Assembly (NCBI RefSeq): GCF_020880815.1
Contig: NZ_JAJITD010000004.1
Location: forward strand, 310,001-374,000
Source: Paraburkholderia sejongensis
GTDB lineage: Bacteria > Pseudomonadota > Gammaproteobacteria > Burkholderiales > Burkholderiaceae
Length of the DNA: 64,000 nucleotides
Direction of reading: 5' to 3'
In this document: one piece after another, positions 50,525 through 58,053 of the stretch
Position numbering within the stretch: the first letter of the stretch is position 1
Layout: each line of letters begins with the position of its first letter
The notes under the pieces: model-generated
Told to the model about the DNA's origin: nothing
The model's database searches: none
What the model saw: the letters and a program-made list of their open reading frames with translations, nothing else
Translations under genes and position numbers: made by a program

Positions 50525-50818
50525 GCGGGTCTCTCCAGGCGGGTCGTCGGTCGGGTCGAACAACGTTAGAGCGGCGCGCGTCGGGTGGCGCATGACGCGC
50601 GGAAACGGCATCTGCTGCACTGCATCAACCTCGGCAGTGTAGACGCTCGGCAGGCGGCTGACAAACGGGCAGAAGGGGGCGCGAGCGCGAAACACACCGC
50701 GCATAAAGGGCAAAATGGGATGGGGTCGGATACGGAGATATCTTGCAGCTTGCGTCTGACGAGACGCGGAACGATGCTTGCTAGCAGGCCTGTTAATTTT
50801 TATCGCAGGTTCACACGC

Positions 50819-51250
50819 ATGCCTCGAATCCAGTCTACCTGTCAGCGATGGAGCGCCCGCGCGGTGCAGTTATTGCACGAATTACCACGCGTCCTGGTCG
50901 TCGACGACAACGAAAACGCGGCCGAAGCGCTCGCGACCTATTTTTCTTACGAGGGTGTCGACGCGCGCAGCGCGAACGGTTGTGCGGCCGCGTTGCGCTG
51001 CGTGCGCAACTGGGTGCCCGACGTGGTGGTGCTCGACATCATGATGCCGGGGCGCGACGGCTACGAAACCGCGAGCGCGCTGCGCCGCTATCTGCCTACC
51101 CATAGTCTGGGCATCGTTGCGTTCACGTCGCTCGACGAAGATCACGTGAAGGAAACCGGCCGCGAACGCCACAATTTCGACGGCTACTGCCAGAAAGGCA
51201 CCGCGCCGAGCGCGTTGCTCGCGATGATCCGGGAATTCTGGCGCAGGTGA
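50819..51250 (+). CDS. Single-domain response regulator
   Basis: 143 aa, receiver domain only: D29-D30 (VLVVDDNE), phosphoacceptor D73 (VVLDIMMPG), T103, K126 (YCQKG). No output domain, like CheY/Spo0F. The start is uncertain: ATG 50819 gives the shortest form, ATG 50774 adds 15 residues. No histidine kinase in the window, so an orphan. The 294 bp before it (50525-50818) show no other gene. Confidence 0.82.
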   Translation: MPRIQSTCQRWSARAVQLLHELPRVLVVDDNENAAEALATYFSYEGVDARSANGCAAALRCVRNWVPDVVVLDIMMPGRDGYETASALRRYLPTHSLGIVAFTSLDEDHVKETGRERHNFDGYCQKGTAPSALLAMIREFWRR

Positions 51251-51260
51251 GGCGAGGTTG

Positions 51261-51298
51261 AAAAAACGGCGGCGTGGAGCTTAACTCCACGCCGCCGT
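51261..51298 (-). terminator. Terminator of the DUF4410 gene
   Basis: ACGGCGGCGTGGAG (51266-51279) pairs with CTCCACGCCGCCGT (51285-51298) around 5 nt; six A on the plus strand (51261-51266) give the U tract for minus-strand transcripts. The response regulator gene also ends here but lacks a T run on its side. Confidence 0.8.
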
Positions 51299-51329
51299 CG
51301 CCGTGCGTCGGCGCTCTGGCCGCTCGCGG

Positions 51330-52133
51330 TCAGCTTTTCTGCGCGGCCGCGACGAAGCCGGCTTGAGCACCGAACTGCGCGATCTGTTTGGCGACCGCAT
51401 CGCCGAGGCGCTTCGCATCGGCCGATACGCCCGCGCGCTTCGATTCCGTCACGCCATGCAAGCCGGCTCCGGCGGCCGCTGCTGTCGCGATGCCACCAGC
51501 CGCCGCGCCGACCCCGGCGGTTTCCACCATGCCGGGCATCTTGCCGCTGTCGGCGTGGGCGATGAAGCTCTCCACCACGCGCGGCGCGCCGCCCGCCGGC
51601 TGATAGACGATCTGCACCGAACTGCTGACCTCGCTCTTGCCGGCGCCCAGGCCGATCAGCGTGCGGCGGCGGCGATTGCCGGCGTCGATCGATGCAAAAC
51701 TGCCTTGCACGACGAGCGCGTTCTGATCGGCGGGCAGCGGTGCGTCGAGGCGCACTGCGTTCAGACCGAGCGTCTGCAACCGATGGACGATTTCGTCGGC
51801 GACCTGCTCACGAACCTGGGCCGCGTCGTCGGCTCGCTGCTGCGCGGCCGACGATCCCGACAACTGCGTTTTCAGCTTGTGCAGCAGGCCGCTGTTGTCG
51901 AGCTGCACCTGTTGCGGATCGGCATCGAATGCGGCCACGTAGATCACCTGCGGATGCAGCGTCGCCTGCGTGCCGGCTGCGGCTGCCGCTGTGGTGGCGG
52001 TTGGCGCGGCGACCGGGCTGACATTGCTGACGGCTGCGCTCGCGCAACCGCTGAGCAGCGCGCTGCCGCAGACGAGTGCGATGCACGTGAAACGGATGGC
52101 GGTTTTTTTGATGCTGTTCACTGAGGTCGACAT
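51330..52133 (-). CDS. DUF4410 lipoprotein
   Basis: 267 aa. Lipoprotein signal: ALVCGSALLSGCASA, with the lipidated Cys near residue 29. The rest: an Ala/Thr-rich linker, VIYVAAFDADPQQVQL and VQGSFASIDAGNRRRRTLIG, GKSEVSSSVQIVYQ, as in DUF4410. Ends with a Gly/Ala-rich segment that could insert in membrane (GVGAAAGGIATAAAAGAG). Probable periplasmic lipoprotein of unknown role. Confidence 0.8.
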   Translation of the reverse strand: MSTSVNSIKKTAIRFTCIALVCGSALLSGCASAAVSNVSPVAAPTATTAAAAAGTQATLHPQVIYVAAFDADPQQVQLDNSGLLHKLKTQLSGSSAAQQRADDAAQVREQVADEIVHRLQTLGLNAVRLDAPLPADQNALVVQGSFASIDAGNRRRRTLIGLGAGKSEVSSSVQIVYQPAGGAPRVVESFIAHADSGKMPGMVETAGVGAAAGGIATAAAAGAGLHGVTESKRAGVSADAKRLGDAVAKQIAQFGAQAGFVAAAQKS

Positions 52134-52460
52134 GATGATCCTGGGTTCCGGTTCGAAGTAATCGGCCGATGATCGGGCAACCGAGGGATCGTCGATCATC
52201 GGCGAAGGGATTCGCACGTGGAGCGGTTTCGATCTCATGCGTCGCTTGTTTCGTAACGCACCGGCAGCGAACGAAGTATCGACGAGTCGGCCGGCGAACT
52301 CCATTCAACAATTATTTCGCCCGATGTCATGGTGCCAGGGCGCAGCGCGGGCTGGGCGGCAGCGCATAGGAACCGCAGGAAACGCGGCGTAAAAAAAAGC
52401 GCAAGAAGAGCGGAAGAACAGAAGAAGCGCGGCGGCGACCCGCGCGAATAGATCGAACGA

Positions 52461-52544
52461 TCAGTTCAATGCGAGTTTGACGATGCAGACGAGAACGAAC
52501 ACGAGCAGCGCGGCCGCGATGGCGATGTCCAGCGGATAGCGCAT
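52461..52544 (-). CDS. 27-residue membrane peptide
   Basis: Complete small ORF: ATG at 52544, TGA at 52461. Product begins MRYPLDIAIAAALLVFVLVC and ends IVKLALN: a single transmembrane helix with Arg at the N-side and Lys near the C-side. AGGG 7 nt before the ATG is a fair ribosome site. Size and shape are similar to KdpF-type and other one-helix regulators, but no kdp genes are near. Not long enough to appear in usual annotation. Confidence 0.55.
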   Translation of the reverse strand: MRYPLDIAIAAALLVFVLVCIVKLALN

Positions 52545-52804
52545 ACCGTTACCCTGTCCTGACGTTATGGTGCTCCTATCCTAATCGGCTGACGGAAGAT
52601 GAAAAGCGGCAGTGAAGCGGCAATGTGGGACAGCCAACGAAGTCCGCCAAAGCCATACGGGGCGGGGCTGCGGGAGCGCTTCCAGCAGCCCCGCGCGACT
52701 TATTGCGCCTTGCATTCGACACCAGTTCTGCCAGGGTGAGCCCGGTGGCGCAACGCGGCCGGATAGCGCATGATGGCCTATACCAACCCCAAGGAGGATC
52801 TCGC

Positions 52805-53230
52805 ATGGACCGACCCGAAGCCGCCAATCCGTTTGGCGATCTCACCAAAATGCTGGAGCAGTTCAAGCTCCCCGGCTTCGACGTGCCCGCCATCATGGAA
52901 GCGCGCCGTAAGGACATGGAAGCGCTGGTGCAAGCGAATCAGACCGCCTTTCAGGGGATGCAGGCGCTCGCGCAGAAACAGGCCGACATGCTGCGCTCGA
53001 CGCTCGGCGAGTTGCAGACGCTGACCACCCAGCTGGCGGCCTCGGGCATCAAGCCGTCGACCAATACCGCCGAGCTGGTTCAGCAAAGCCTGCACAAATC
53101 GCTTGCCGATATGCAGCAACTCGCGCAAGCCGCGTATCAGACTCAGGCCGAGTCGTATGCGGTGATCGCGAAGCGGGTCGAAGAAAACGTGCAGGAACTG
53201 AAGTCGCTGCTGCAACAGCAGAAGAAATAA
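52805..53230 (+). CDS. Phasin family protein
   Basis: 141 aa, all helical: NPFGDLTKMLEQFKLPGFDV at the start and Gln/Ala-rich coiled-coil segments after it (NQTAFQGMQALAQKQADMLR, then VEENVQELKSLLQQQKK at the end). This is the phasin (polyhydroxyalkanoate granule coat) pattern common in Burkholderia. A very good ribosome site, AAGGAGGA, is 7 nt before ATG 52805, pointing to high expression. Followed by a terminator. Confidence 0.82.
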   Translation: MDRPEAANPFGDLTKMLEQFKLPGFDVPAIMEARRKDMEALVQANQTAFQGMQALAQKQADMLRSTLGELQTLTTQLAASGIKPSTNTAELVQQSLHKSLADMQQLAQAAYQTQAESYAVIAKRVEENVQELKSLLQQQKK

Positions 53231-53274
53231 GCCGGGAAGTAAATCGCGCGACGCGTTCCGCTCGCCCCGATCCG

Positions 53275-53314
53275 ATGCCGCGGATGGCCACTGTGCGATC
53301 CGCGGCATTTTTTT
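53275..53314 (+). terminator. Terminator of the phasin gene
   Basis: ATGCCGCGGAT (53275-53285) pairs with ATCCGCGGCAT (53298-53308), followed by a T run to 53314. Confidence 0.85.
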
Positions 53315-53801
53315 GTTGAGTGGTGGCGGCATTGATGCGCTTCGCTTCGGTCTCCCCGCGAGCCGCGAGCTGTAAGCCCCGCGTAGTCTGACGAATACGC
53401 ATTTTCAAGGCAATTATTCTGCATCCGCTTACATCGTCCAAACAACGTATTTCGCCGCTCGGCCATGCACGCGCCGCGCCCGAGTGTCGTTCCGGCTGTT
53501 CGCTTTAAACATCGAAGAACCGCGAAACACGCGGCAAACCACCGTCCATAAAAGAACTCCGTCGCGATAATCAAACGTGCTCAAACGGCATCGCAAAATG
53601 CGTAGGTTTAAATCGACTCGCAAACGATTGCCGCGCGCGATTTCGTCATTAAAGTTTCGGCTCGCCGTTCCGTAGACGCATTCACGCAGCCCAACCGGCG
53701 TGAAGGCAACCCGGCTCAGCCGGTCAGGTGTGCGCCCCTTAAGTTTTGCGTTTGTGATCGGCTCGCGGCCGGCACGGGCGTTTCACCTCGAAGGAAATCT
53801 C
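53315..53801. other. Intergenic region without recognised gene
   Basis: About 490 bp, slightly AT-richer than the genes around. Open frames here (for instance on the minus strand, 53429-53623) have Arg/Cys-rich products without family features. I see no tRNA, repeat or clear promoter. Confidence 0.5.
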
Positions 53802-54260
53802 TTGAAACCGATGCTTATCACCCGCATTGCGTGCGCAATGCTCGGGGCGAGCTGCGCGTTGCCGTTCGCCGCGCACGCGACGCTCGGCCAGAACGCCAGC
53901 ACCGTCGACGCCGATCAGTCGCGTCAGCACGCGCTCGCCCGCGTCGAGACTACGCAGCGCGCGTATTCGGTGCAGCAATTGACGCTGCCGTCGGGCACCG
54001 TGGTGCGCGAATACGTCGGCGCGAATGGCGTCGTGTTCGGCGTCGCGTGGGACGGCCCGACATTGCCCGATCTGAAGTCGATGCTCGGCGCGTCCTTCGA
54101 CGCATACGTCGCCGCCAATGCGAGCCGGCGGGGCGCGCCGCTCGCGATATCGAGCGACGAGCTGGTGGTGTTCTCGGGCGGCCATCTGCGCGCCTTCACC
54201 GGTTATGCGTATCTGCCGCGGGCGGTGCCCGCCGGCGTCGACGTCAGCGTCATTCAATAA
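53802..54260 (+). CDS. DUF2844 secreted protein
   Basis: 152 aa from TTG 53802, which has AAGGAA 5 nt upstream; ATG 53811, three codons on, is the other choice. Sec signal ITRIACAMLGASCALPFAAH then ATLG. The mature part has TLPSGTVVREYVGANGVVFG then VAWDGPTLPDL, and SDELVVFSGGHLRAFTGYAY, family hallmarks. Linked to a DUF3443 gene 11 bp downstream, a pairing I know from many Burkholderia genomes. Function unknown. Confidence 0.82.
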   Translation: MKPMLITRIACAMLGASCALPFAAHATLGQNASTVDADQSRQHALARVETTQRAYSVQQLTLPSGTVVREYVGANGVVFGVAWDGPTLPDLKSMLGASFDAYVAANASRRGAPLAISSDELVVFSGGHLRAFTGYAYLPRAVPAGVDVSVIQ

Positions 54261-54271
54261 CGGGGCCCGTC

Positions 54272-55570
54272 ATGAGATCCACACTGCGATCCAGATCTTC
54301 GTGGCTGAGCGTGCTCGGCGCGGCGCCGCTGGTGGCGTTGACCTTGTTGCTGAGCGCGTGCGGCGGCGGCGGGGGTGGCAACTCCGGTGGCTCCGGCGGC
54401 GCGGGCACAACCGCCGGTTCGACCAGTTCGTCGGGCTCGACCGTGACCAACACGTCGCCGACGCCCGAGGCGCTGGCCGCGAACGCGGTGCGCGTGACGG
54501 TCGACGCGGGCCTGAGCAACGTGCCGAACATGCCGTTCGTCAGCATCACGATCTGCGCGCCGGGCACCAGCAATTGCCAGACGATCGATCACGTGCTGGT
54601 CGATACCGGCTCGTGGGGCGTGCGCATTTTCGCGTCGCAATTGCCCGCGTCGGTGAGCCTGCCGCAGCAGAAGGACGGCGCCGGCAACCTGGTCGCCGAA
54701 TGCATGCAGTTTTTCGACGGCTATACGTGGGGCGCGGTGAAGCTTGCGGACCTGCAGATCGCCGGCGAAAAAGCCGCGTCGCTGCCGGTTCAGGTGATCG
54801 ATCCGGGCTACGCGTCGGTACCGGCCGATTGCGCGGCGGTCGGCGCGCCACGCAATACGCCGGCGACGTTGCAGGCGAACGGCATTCTCGGCATCGGTGT
54901 GTTCAAGCACGATTGCGGCGCGGCCTGCGCGCAGCAGGCGCTGCCCGCGACCTACTACGGTTGCGCGGGTTCGACCTGCACAGTGATCGCACTCGCCGAA
55001 ACCTACCAGGTCGCCAATCCGGTGCCGTACTTCACGACCGACAACAATGGCTCGATGCTGAGTCTGCCGACCGTGTCGGGGGGCGCGCCGTCGGTGACCG
55101 GGCAACTGGTGTTCGGCATCGGCACGCAGAGCAACAATGCGCTCGGCAATGCGCAGGTGATCGGCGTGAGCGCGTCGAACGGGACGTTCACGACAGTGCA
55201 GAACGGCACGACGTACAACCACAGCATTCTCGATAGCGGCTCGACCGGGCTGTTTTTCCAGACCTCGTCGCTGGCCGCCTGTCCGAGTCCGAATAGTGCG
55301 TACTACTGCCCATCGTCGACGCAGCAGTTGAGCGCGACGATCGAAGGTCTGAACGGCACGACCAGCGCGGTGAACTTCAGCGTCGGCAACGCGACGTCGA
55401 TCGCGCAGAGCTATCGCGGCGATGCGGCATTGCCGCTGCTCGCGGGGCCGGCGTTCGTGGCCTCGACGGTGTTCGATTGGGGGCTGCCGTTCTTTTATGG
55501 GCGCAATGTTTATGCGGCGATCGAACAGCAGCCGACGCCGGGTGGGACCGGGCCTTATGTCGCGTATTGA
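54272..55570 (+). CDS. DUF3443 lipoprotein with pepsin-like Asp motifs
   Basis: 432 aa. Lipoprotein signal with C30 (LTLLLSACGGG), then a Gly/Ser/Thr linker to about residue 65. Two Asp motifs 210 residues apart: VLVDTGSWGVRIF with D111 and SILDSGSTGLFF with D321. They match in form and order the DTGS and DSG/DTG catalytic loops of the two lobes of pepsin-type aspartic proteases; GLPFFYGRNVYAAIE near the C-terminus resembles the ending strand of pepsins. Ten or so cysteines could pair. So a surface or periplasmic aspartic-protease-like protein is predicted. Translationally close to the DUF2844 gene. Confidence 0.82.
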   Translation: MRSTLRSRSSWLSVLGAAPLVALTLLLSACGGGGGGNSGGSGGAGTTAGSTSSSGSTVTNTSPTPEALAANAVRVTVDAGLSNVPNMPFVSITICAPGTSNCQTIDHVLVDTGSWGVRIFASQLPASVSLPQQKDGAGNLVAECMQFFDGYTWGAVKLADLQIAGEKAASLPVQVIDPGYASVPADCAAVGAPRNTPATLQANGILGIGVFKHDCGAACAQQALPATYYGCAGSTCTVIALAETYQVANPVPYFTTDNNGSMLSLPTVSGGAPSVTGQLVFGIGTQSNNALGNAQVIGVSASNGTFTTVQNGTTYNHSILDSGSTGLFFQTSSLAACPSPNSAYYCPSSTQQLSATIEGLNGTTSAVNFSVGNATSIAQSYRGDAALPLLAGPAFVASTVFDWGLPFFYGRNVYAAIEQQPTPGGTGPYVAY

Positions 55571-55666
55571 GGGGGTGGGGGTGTGTGAAGGGAGCCGGTG
55601 CTTGGGTTAAATACCCATTGAGCGCGCTGGAAATTTTGCGAGAAGGAGTGAGGAGCTCCGGGCTAT

Positions 55667-55701
55667 GCCCGCTGCCGATTGGGTCGGTGGCGGGCTTTTT
55701 T
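55667..55701 (+). terminator. Terminator of the DUF2844-DUF3443 operon
   Basis: GCCCGC (55667-55672) with GCGGGC (55690-55695), the inner part GCCGA/TCGGT also pairs, then six T to 55701. Confidence 0.8.
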
Positions 55702-55733
55702 GTGGTTCTTCGAGATTACTGCGGCTCGCCGAT

Positions 55734-55747
55734 TCAACAATTGTTGA
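55734..55747. promoter_or_regulatory. 14-bp perfect palindrome at an AT-rich boundary
   Basis: TCAACAATTGTTGA, followed at once by CACATA (TTGACA is contained at 55743-55748). It lies in a 400-bp gene-free stretch, 55571-55971, that marks the change to AT-richer DNA before the effector gene. Operator or remnant of an insertion site; cannot decide. Confidence 0.45.
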
Positions 55748-55971
55748 CACATAAACCGGCTAAATTTTTTCCCGTTTGAGATTCGTGTCGCGTAGGTCTT
55801 CGACCATTCAACCCTTGAGTTATCGGGGCTTCCCGAGCAAGTGATCGGACGAGTCCGACGGTATCTCCCGGTGCGCGACCCGATTATCGAGATTGCTTAA
55901 TATCCCGAAGATTTTTTGAGATCTAGTCCTTTGGTTTAATCGTTGATTCGTACAACTTGGGAGGACAAAAA

Positions 55972-56325
55972 ATGCCTTGGGTTTTCGGCCACACCAGCAA
56001 GAAACTTTATTTTAATGGGACCTTCGTAGACGCAAGAGGATATTCCGGTAACGGCGAGGGAAAAGATCAGCACCACCTGCAACACGTACGCGACAAAGGA
56101 CCAATCCCCGTCGGCGAGTACGAAATCGGAGCGCCATTCAGGCATGCTCATACTGGACCGTACACCATGCGGCTCACCCCCATTAATGGGACAAATACTT
56201 TCGGTCGTAGTGGATTTATGATCCACGGCGATAGCCGCAGCGATCCGGGCAACGCATCAAAAGGATGCATCGTTTTGGCTCCTCTGGTGCGAGAAAAAAC
56301 TGGAACAGTGGAGACAGACTGTTAA
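55972..56325 (+). CDS. Tlde1 (DUF2778) L,D-transpeptidase-like effector, frameshifted 3' end
   Basis: 117 aa as read. LYFNGTFVDARGYSGNGEG, KGPIPVGEYEIGAPF, GPYTMRLTP, FGRSGFMIHGDS and ASKGCIVL are the DUF2778/Tlde1 blocks; H85 and C99 are the catalytic pair of the L,D-transpeptidase-type fold. Tlde1 proteins are type VI secretion effectors that cut or alter peptidoglycan peptides. GGGAGG 7 nt upstream of ATG 55972. The end, from K105 on, is not family-like; one more A in the A6 run (56294-56299) would give a tail SGDRLLKVVHP and a stop at 56340-56342 overlapping the next start. Codons here are A/T-ending (for example AAACTTTATTTTAAT), unlike the neighbours. Confidence 0.82.
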   Translation: MPWVFGHTSKKLYFNGTFVDARGYSGNGEGKDQHHLQHVRDKGPIPVGEYEIGAPFRHAHTGPYTMRLTPINGTNTFGRSGFMIHGDSRSDPGNASKGCIVLAPLVREKTGTVETDC

Positions 56326-56338
56326 AGGTAGTGCATCC

Positions 56339-56737
56339 ATGAAGCGAGCTTTTGCCTTCACGCTTCTATGCTTTTCCGCGCTATCTATCGCGAAGCCCCC
56401 GCCGTGCGAAAGCTGGCCAACCAACATAGCCGACGGTTGGCTCATAGACGCGGGTCTGCTTGATAAGGACAAGCTCGATCATGCGAAAACCAGGGCGGTG
56501 CGACTTTCATCGGAAAAGATTGGCAAGGACCGGTTTTATGGCAAGGATCTGTATCGTCAGGTCCATCACATTACCTACTACGAAAAAGGCGGCAAGCAGA
56601 TAAGCGTGATTACTGTCAACGATGCCGGCTGGGAGGAATGTTCGATGAGTGAGGTTGAGGTGTTCGTCGTTTCTCAACATATGGGGCCGGTCGAATCCCT
56701 GATCAAAGGGCTCGATGAGCGCAACAAGAAGCATTGA
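56339..56737 (+). CDS. Probable Tlde1 immunity protein
   Basis: 132 aa. Signal peptide MKRAFAFTLLCFSALSIAK puts it in the periplasm, where a peptidoglycan effector acts. Two cysteines (PPCESW and EECSMSE) could form a disulfide; EECSMSEVEVFVVSQHMGP near 100 looks like the conserved end of this immunity family. It would overlap the full-length effector by ATGA. AT-richer than the chromosome around, as for its partner. Cognate function is inferred from order and location. Confidence 0.75.
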   Translation: MKRAFAFTLLCFSALSIAKPPPCESWPTNIADGWLIDAGLLDKDKLDHAKTRAVRLSSEKIGKDRFYGKDLYRQVHHITYYEKGGKQISVITVNDAGWEECSMSEVEVFVVSQHMGPVESLIKGLDERNKKH

Positions 56738-56866
56738 ATTCACGGCCTCGCTTACCCACTCGGCACGCAAGCCCAGCGTGCTCAGCAAATCTTAAGCTTG
56801 CATTGCCATACTTCGATCTCTCCGATTCCTGACGTAATTGGCCCTCGGAAAGCCGGGAATCGTTTC

Positions 56867-56893
56867 AACCGACGCCTCGCGTCGGTTTTTTTT
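56867..56893 (+). terminator. Terminator after the immunity gene
   Basis: AACCGACGC (56867-56875) pairs with GCGTCGGTT (56879-56887), 3-nt loop, then eight T in total to 56893. It lies 130 bp past the immunity stop and ends the AT-richer island. Confidence 0.85.
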
Positions 56894-56960
56894 ATGCGAC
56901 TACCGCTGGACGCCGTCGCGCGCAGCACACTTGCTCATAACTGCGCGCTAGCCGCTTCAC

Positions 56961-57434
56961 TCAGGTCTGAGCCGCTTGCCGTTCGCCCGTCGTCGACACT
57001 TCCCCCGGACGGCGCAGCATCTTGTCGACTTCGCCCGCGTGCAGTTCTTCGACATGGATCATCTGGCGCGCGAATTCTTCCAACGCGACCGAGCGGTCCG
57101 CGACCAGCGCGAGCAGATCGCGATACAGCTGCAAAGCGACGTTTTCCGCCTGCAACGACTCGCGCAGGATCGACCCGATATCGAAGGTGTGCGAGTCGAG
57201 CAGCGGGCCGATCGTCAGCGACGGATAGGCGCCCAGCGTCGTGATCCATTCGCCGGCCTGCTGCGCGTGCACCAGCGATTCATCGGCCTGCGCGCGCAGC
57301 CACGACTGGATCGGAATCCGGCCGAAGCCGAACACCAGAAAGGAATAGTGGGTGTAGCGGACCACGCCGGCCAGTTCGGATTCGAGAATCCGGTTCAGTA
57401 CCGCAACCACTTCCTGCTTGTCGATCTCTGCCAT
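56961..57434 (-). CDS. Ferritin-like (bacterioferritin/Dps-type) protein
   Basis: 157 aa, four-helix bundle. Carboxylate/His ligands at ESELAGVVRYTHYSF (about 18-32), ADESLVHAQQAGEW (50-63), LQAENVALQLYRDLL (94-108) and MIHVEELHAGEVDKML, as in di-iron ferritin-like proteins. No haem-binding Met is obvious. Probably stores or oxidises iron in the cytosol. Single gene with GGAG 7-10 nt before ATG (minus strand). Confidence 0.82.
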   Translation of the reverse strand: MAEIDKQEVVAVLNRILESELAGVVRYTHYSFLVFGFGRIPIQSWLRAQADESLVHAQQAGEWITTLGAYPSLTIGPLLDSHTFDIGSILRESLQAENVALQLYRDLLALVADRSVALEEFARQMIHVEELHAGEVDKMLRRPGEVSTTGERQAAQT

Positions 57435-57575
57435 TTGACGTCTCCTGTAAGGTCGGCGCGCGCGGCGCTGCGTCGCCGGTATCGCGCGCGGGACGGACCT
57501 TGATTAAATGTAGTCCGATCGGCAGATCGCGCAAGGCATCAGATTGGGCATGAATTCGTCGCGCCGGCGCGCGCG

Positions 57576-57947
57576 TCACTGCGGCTTGATTTCCAGCTCG
57601 TTACTCACCGATTGGACGCCGGCCACGCCGTGGGCGACGGCGAGCGCTTCGAGAATCTGTGCCTGCGAATCGACGTATCCGGACAACTGCACGACGCCTC
57701 GATAGGTGGCCACGCTGATCGTCGCCGAACGCAGCGCCGGGTCCGCTGCCAGCGCCTGCTTGACCCGGCCGGCGAGCGTCGCGTCATCGGTGGTGGCGAC
57801 TCTCGGCGGGGCGGATCGCGGTGCGGTCGGGGAGGCGGGCGCGTCGCGTGTGGTCGTCGATTTGCAGCCGGCGCTCGACATCAGCGCAGCCAACGCGAAT
57901 ACCGCGACGATCAGTAAGCGGCTGTTCAGGTACTGCGTGTTTCGCAT
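57576..57947 (-). CDS. BON-domain lipoprotein
   Basis: 123 aa. Lipoprotein signal (LIVAVFALAALMSSAGCKST, Cys near 28), Pro/Ala/Thr-rich linker, then one BON domain from about 55 (LAGRVKQALAADPALRSATI, VQLSGYVDSQAQILEALAVA). OsmY-like; binds membrane or acts in envelope stress. Single gene. Confidence 0.82.
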   Translation of the reverse strand: MRNTQYLNSRLLIVAVFALAALMSSAGCKSTTTRDAPASPTAPRSAPPRVATTDDATLAGRVKQALAADPALRSATISVATYRGVVQLSGYVDSQAQILEALAVAHGVAGVQSVSNELEIKPQ

Positions 57948-58053
57948 GTGGGTTATTCCCGACGGGACGATAAGCCCTTAGTGTAAGTGCGAGCGAAGCT
58001 CCCGGCGGGTCGCGAACACCGTTTTATGCATTCGAACGCGACGCGGGGCCGGC

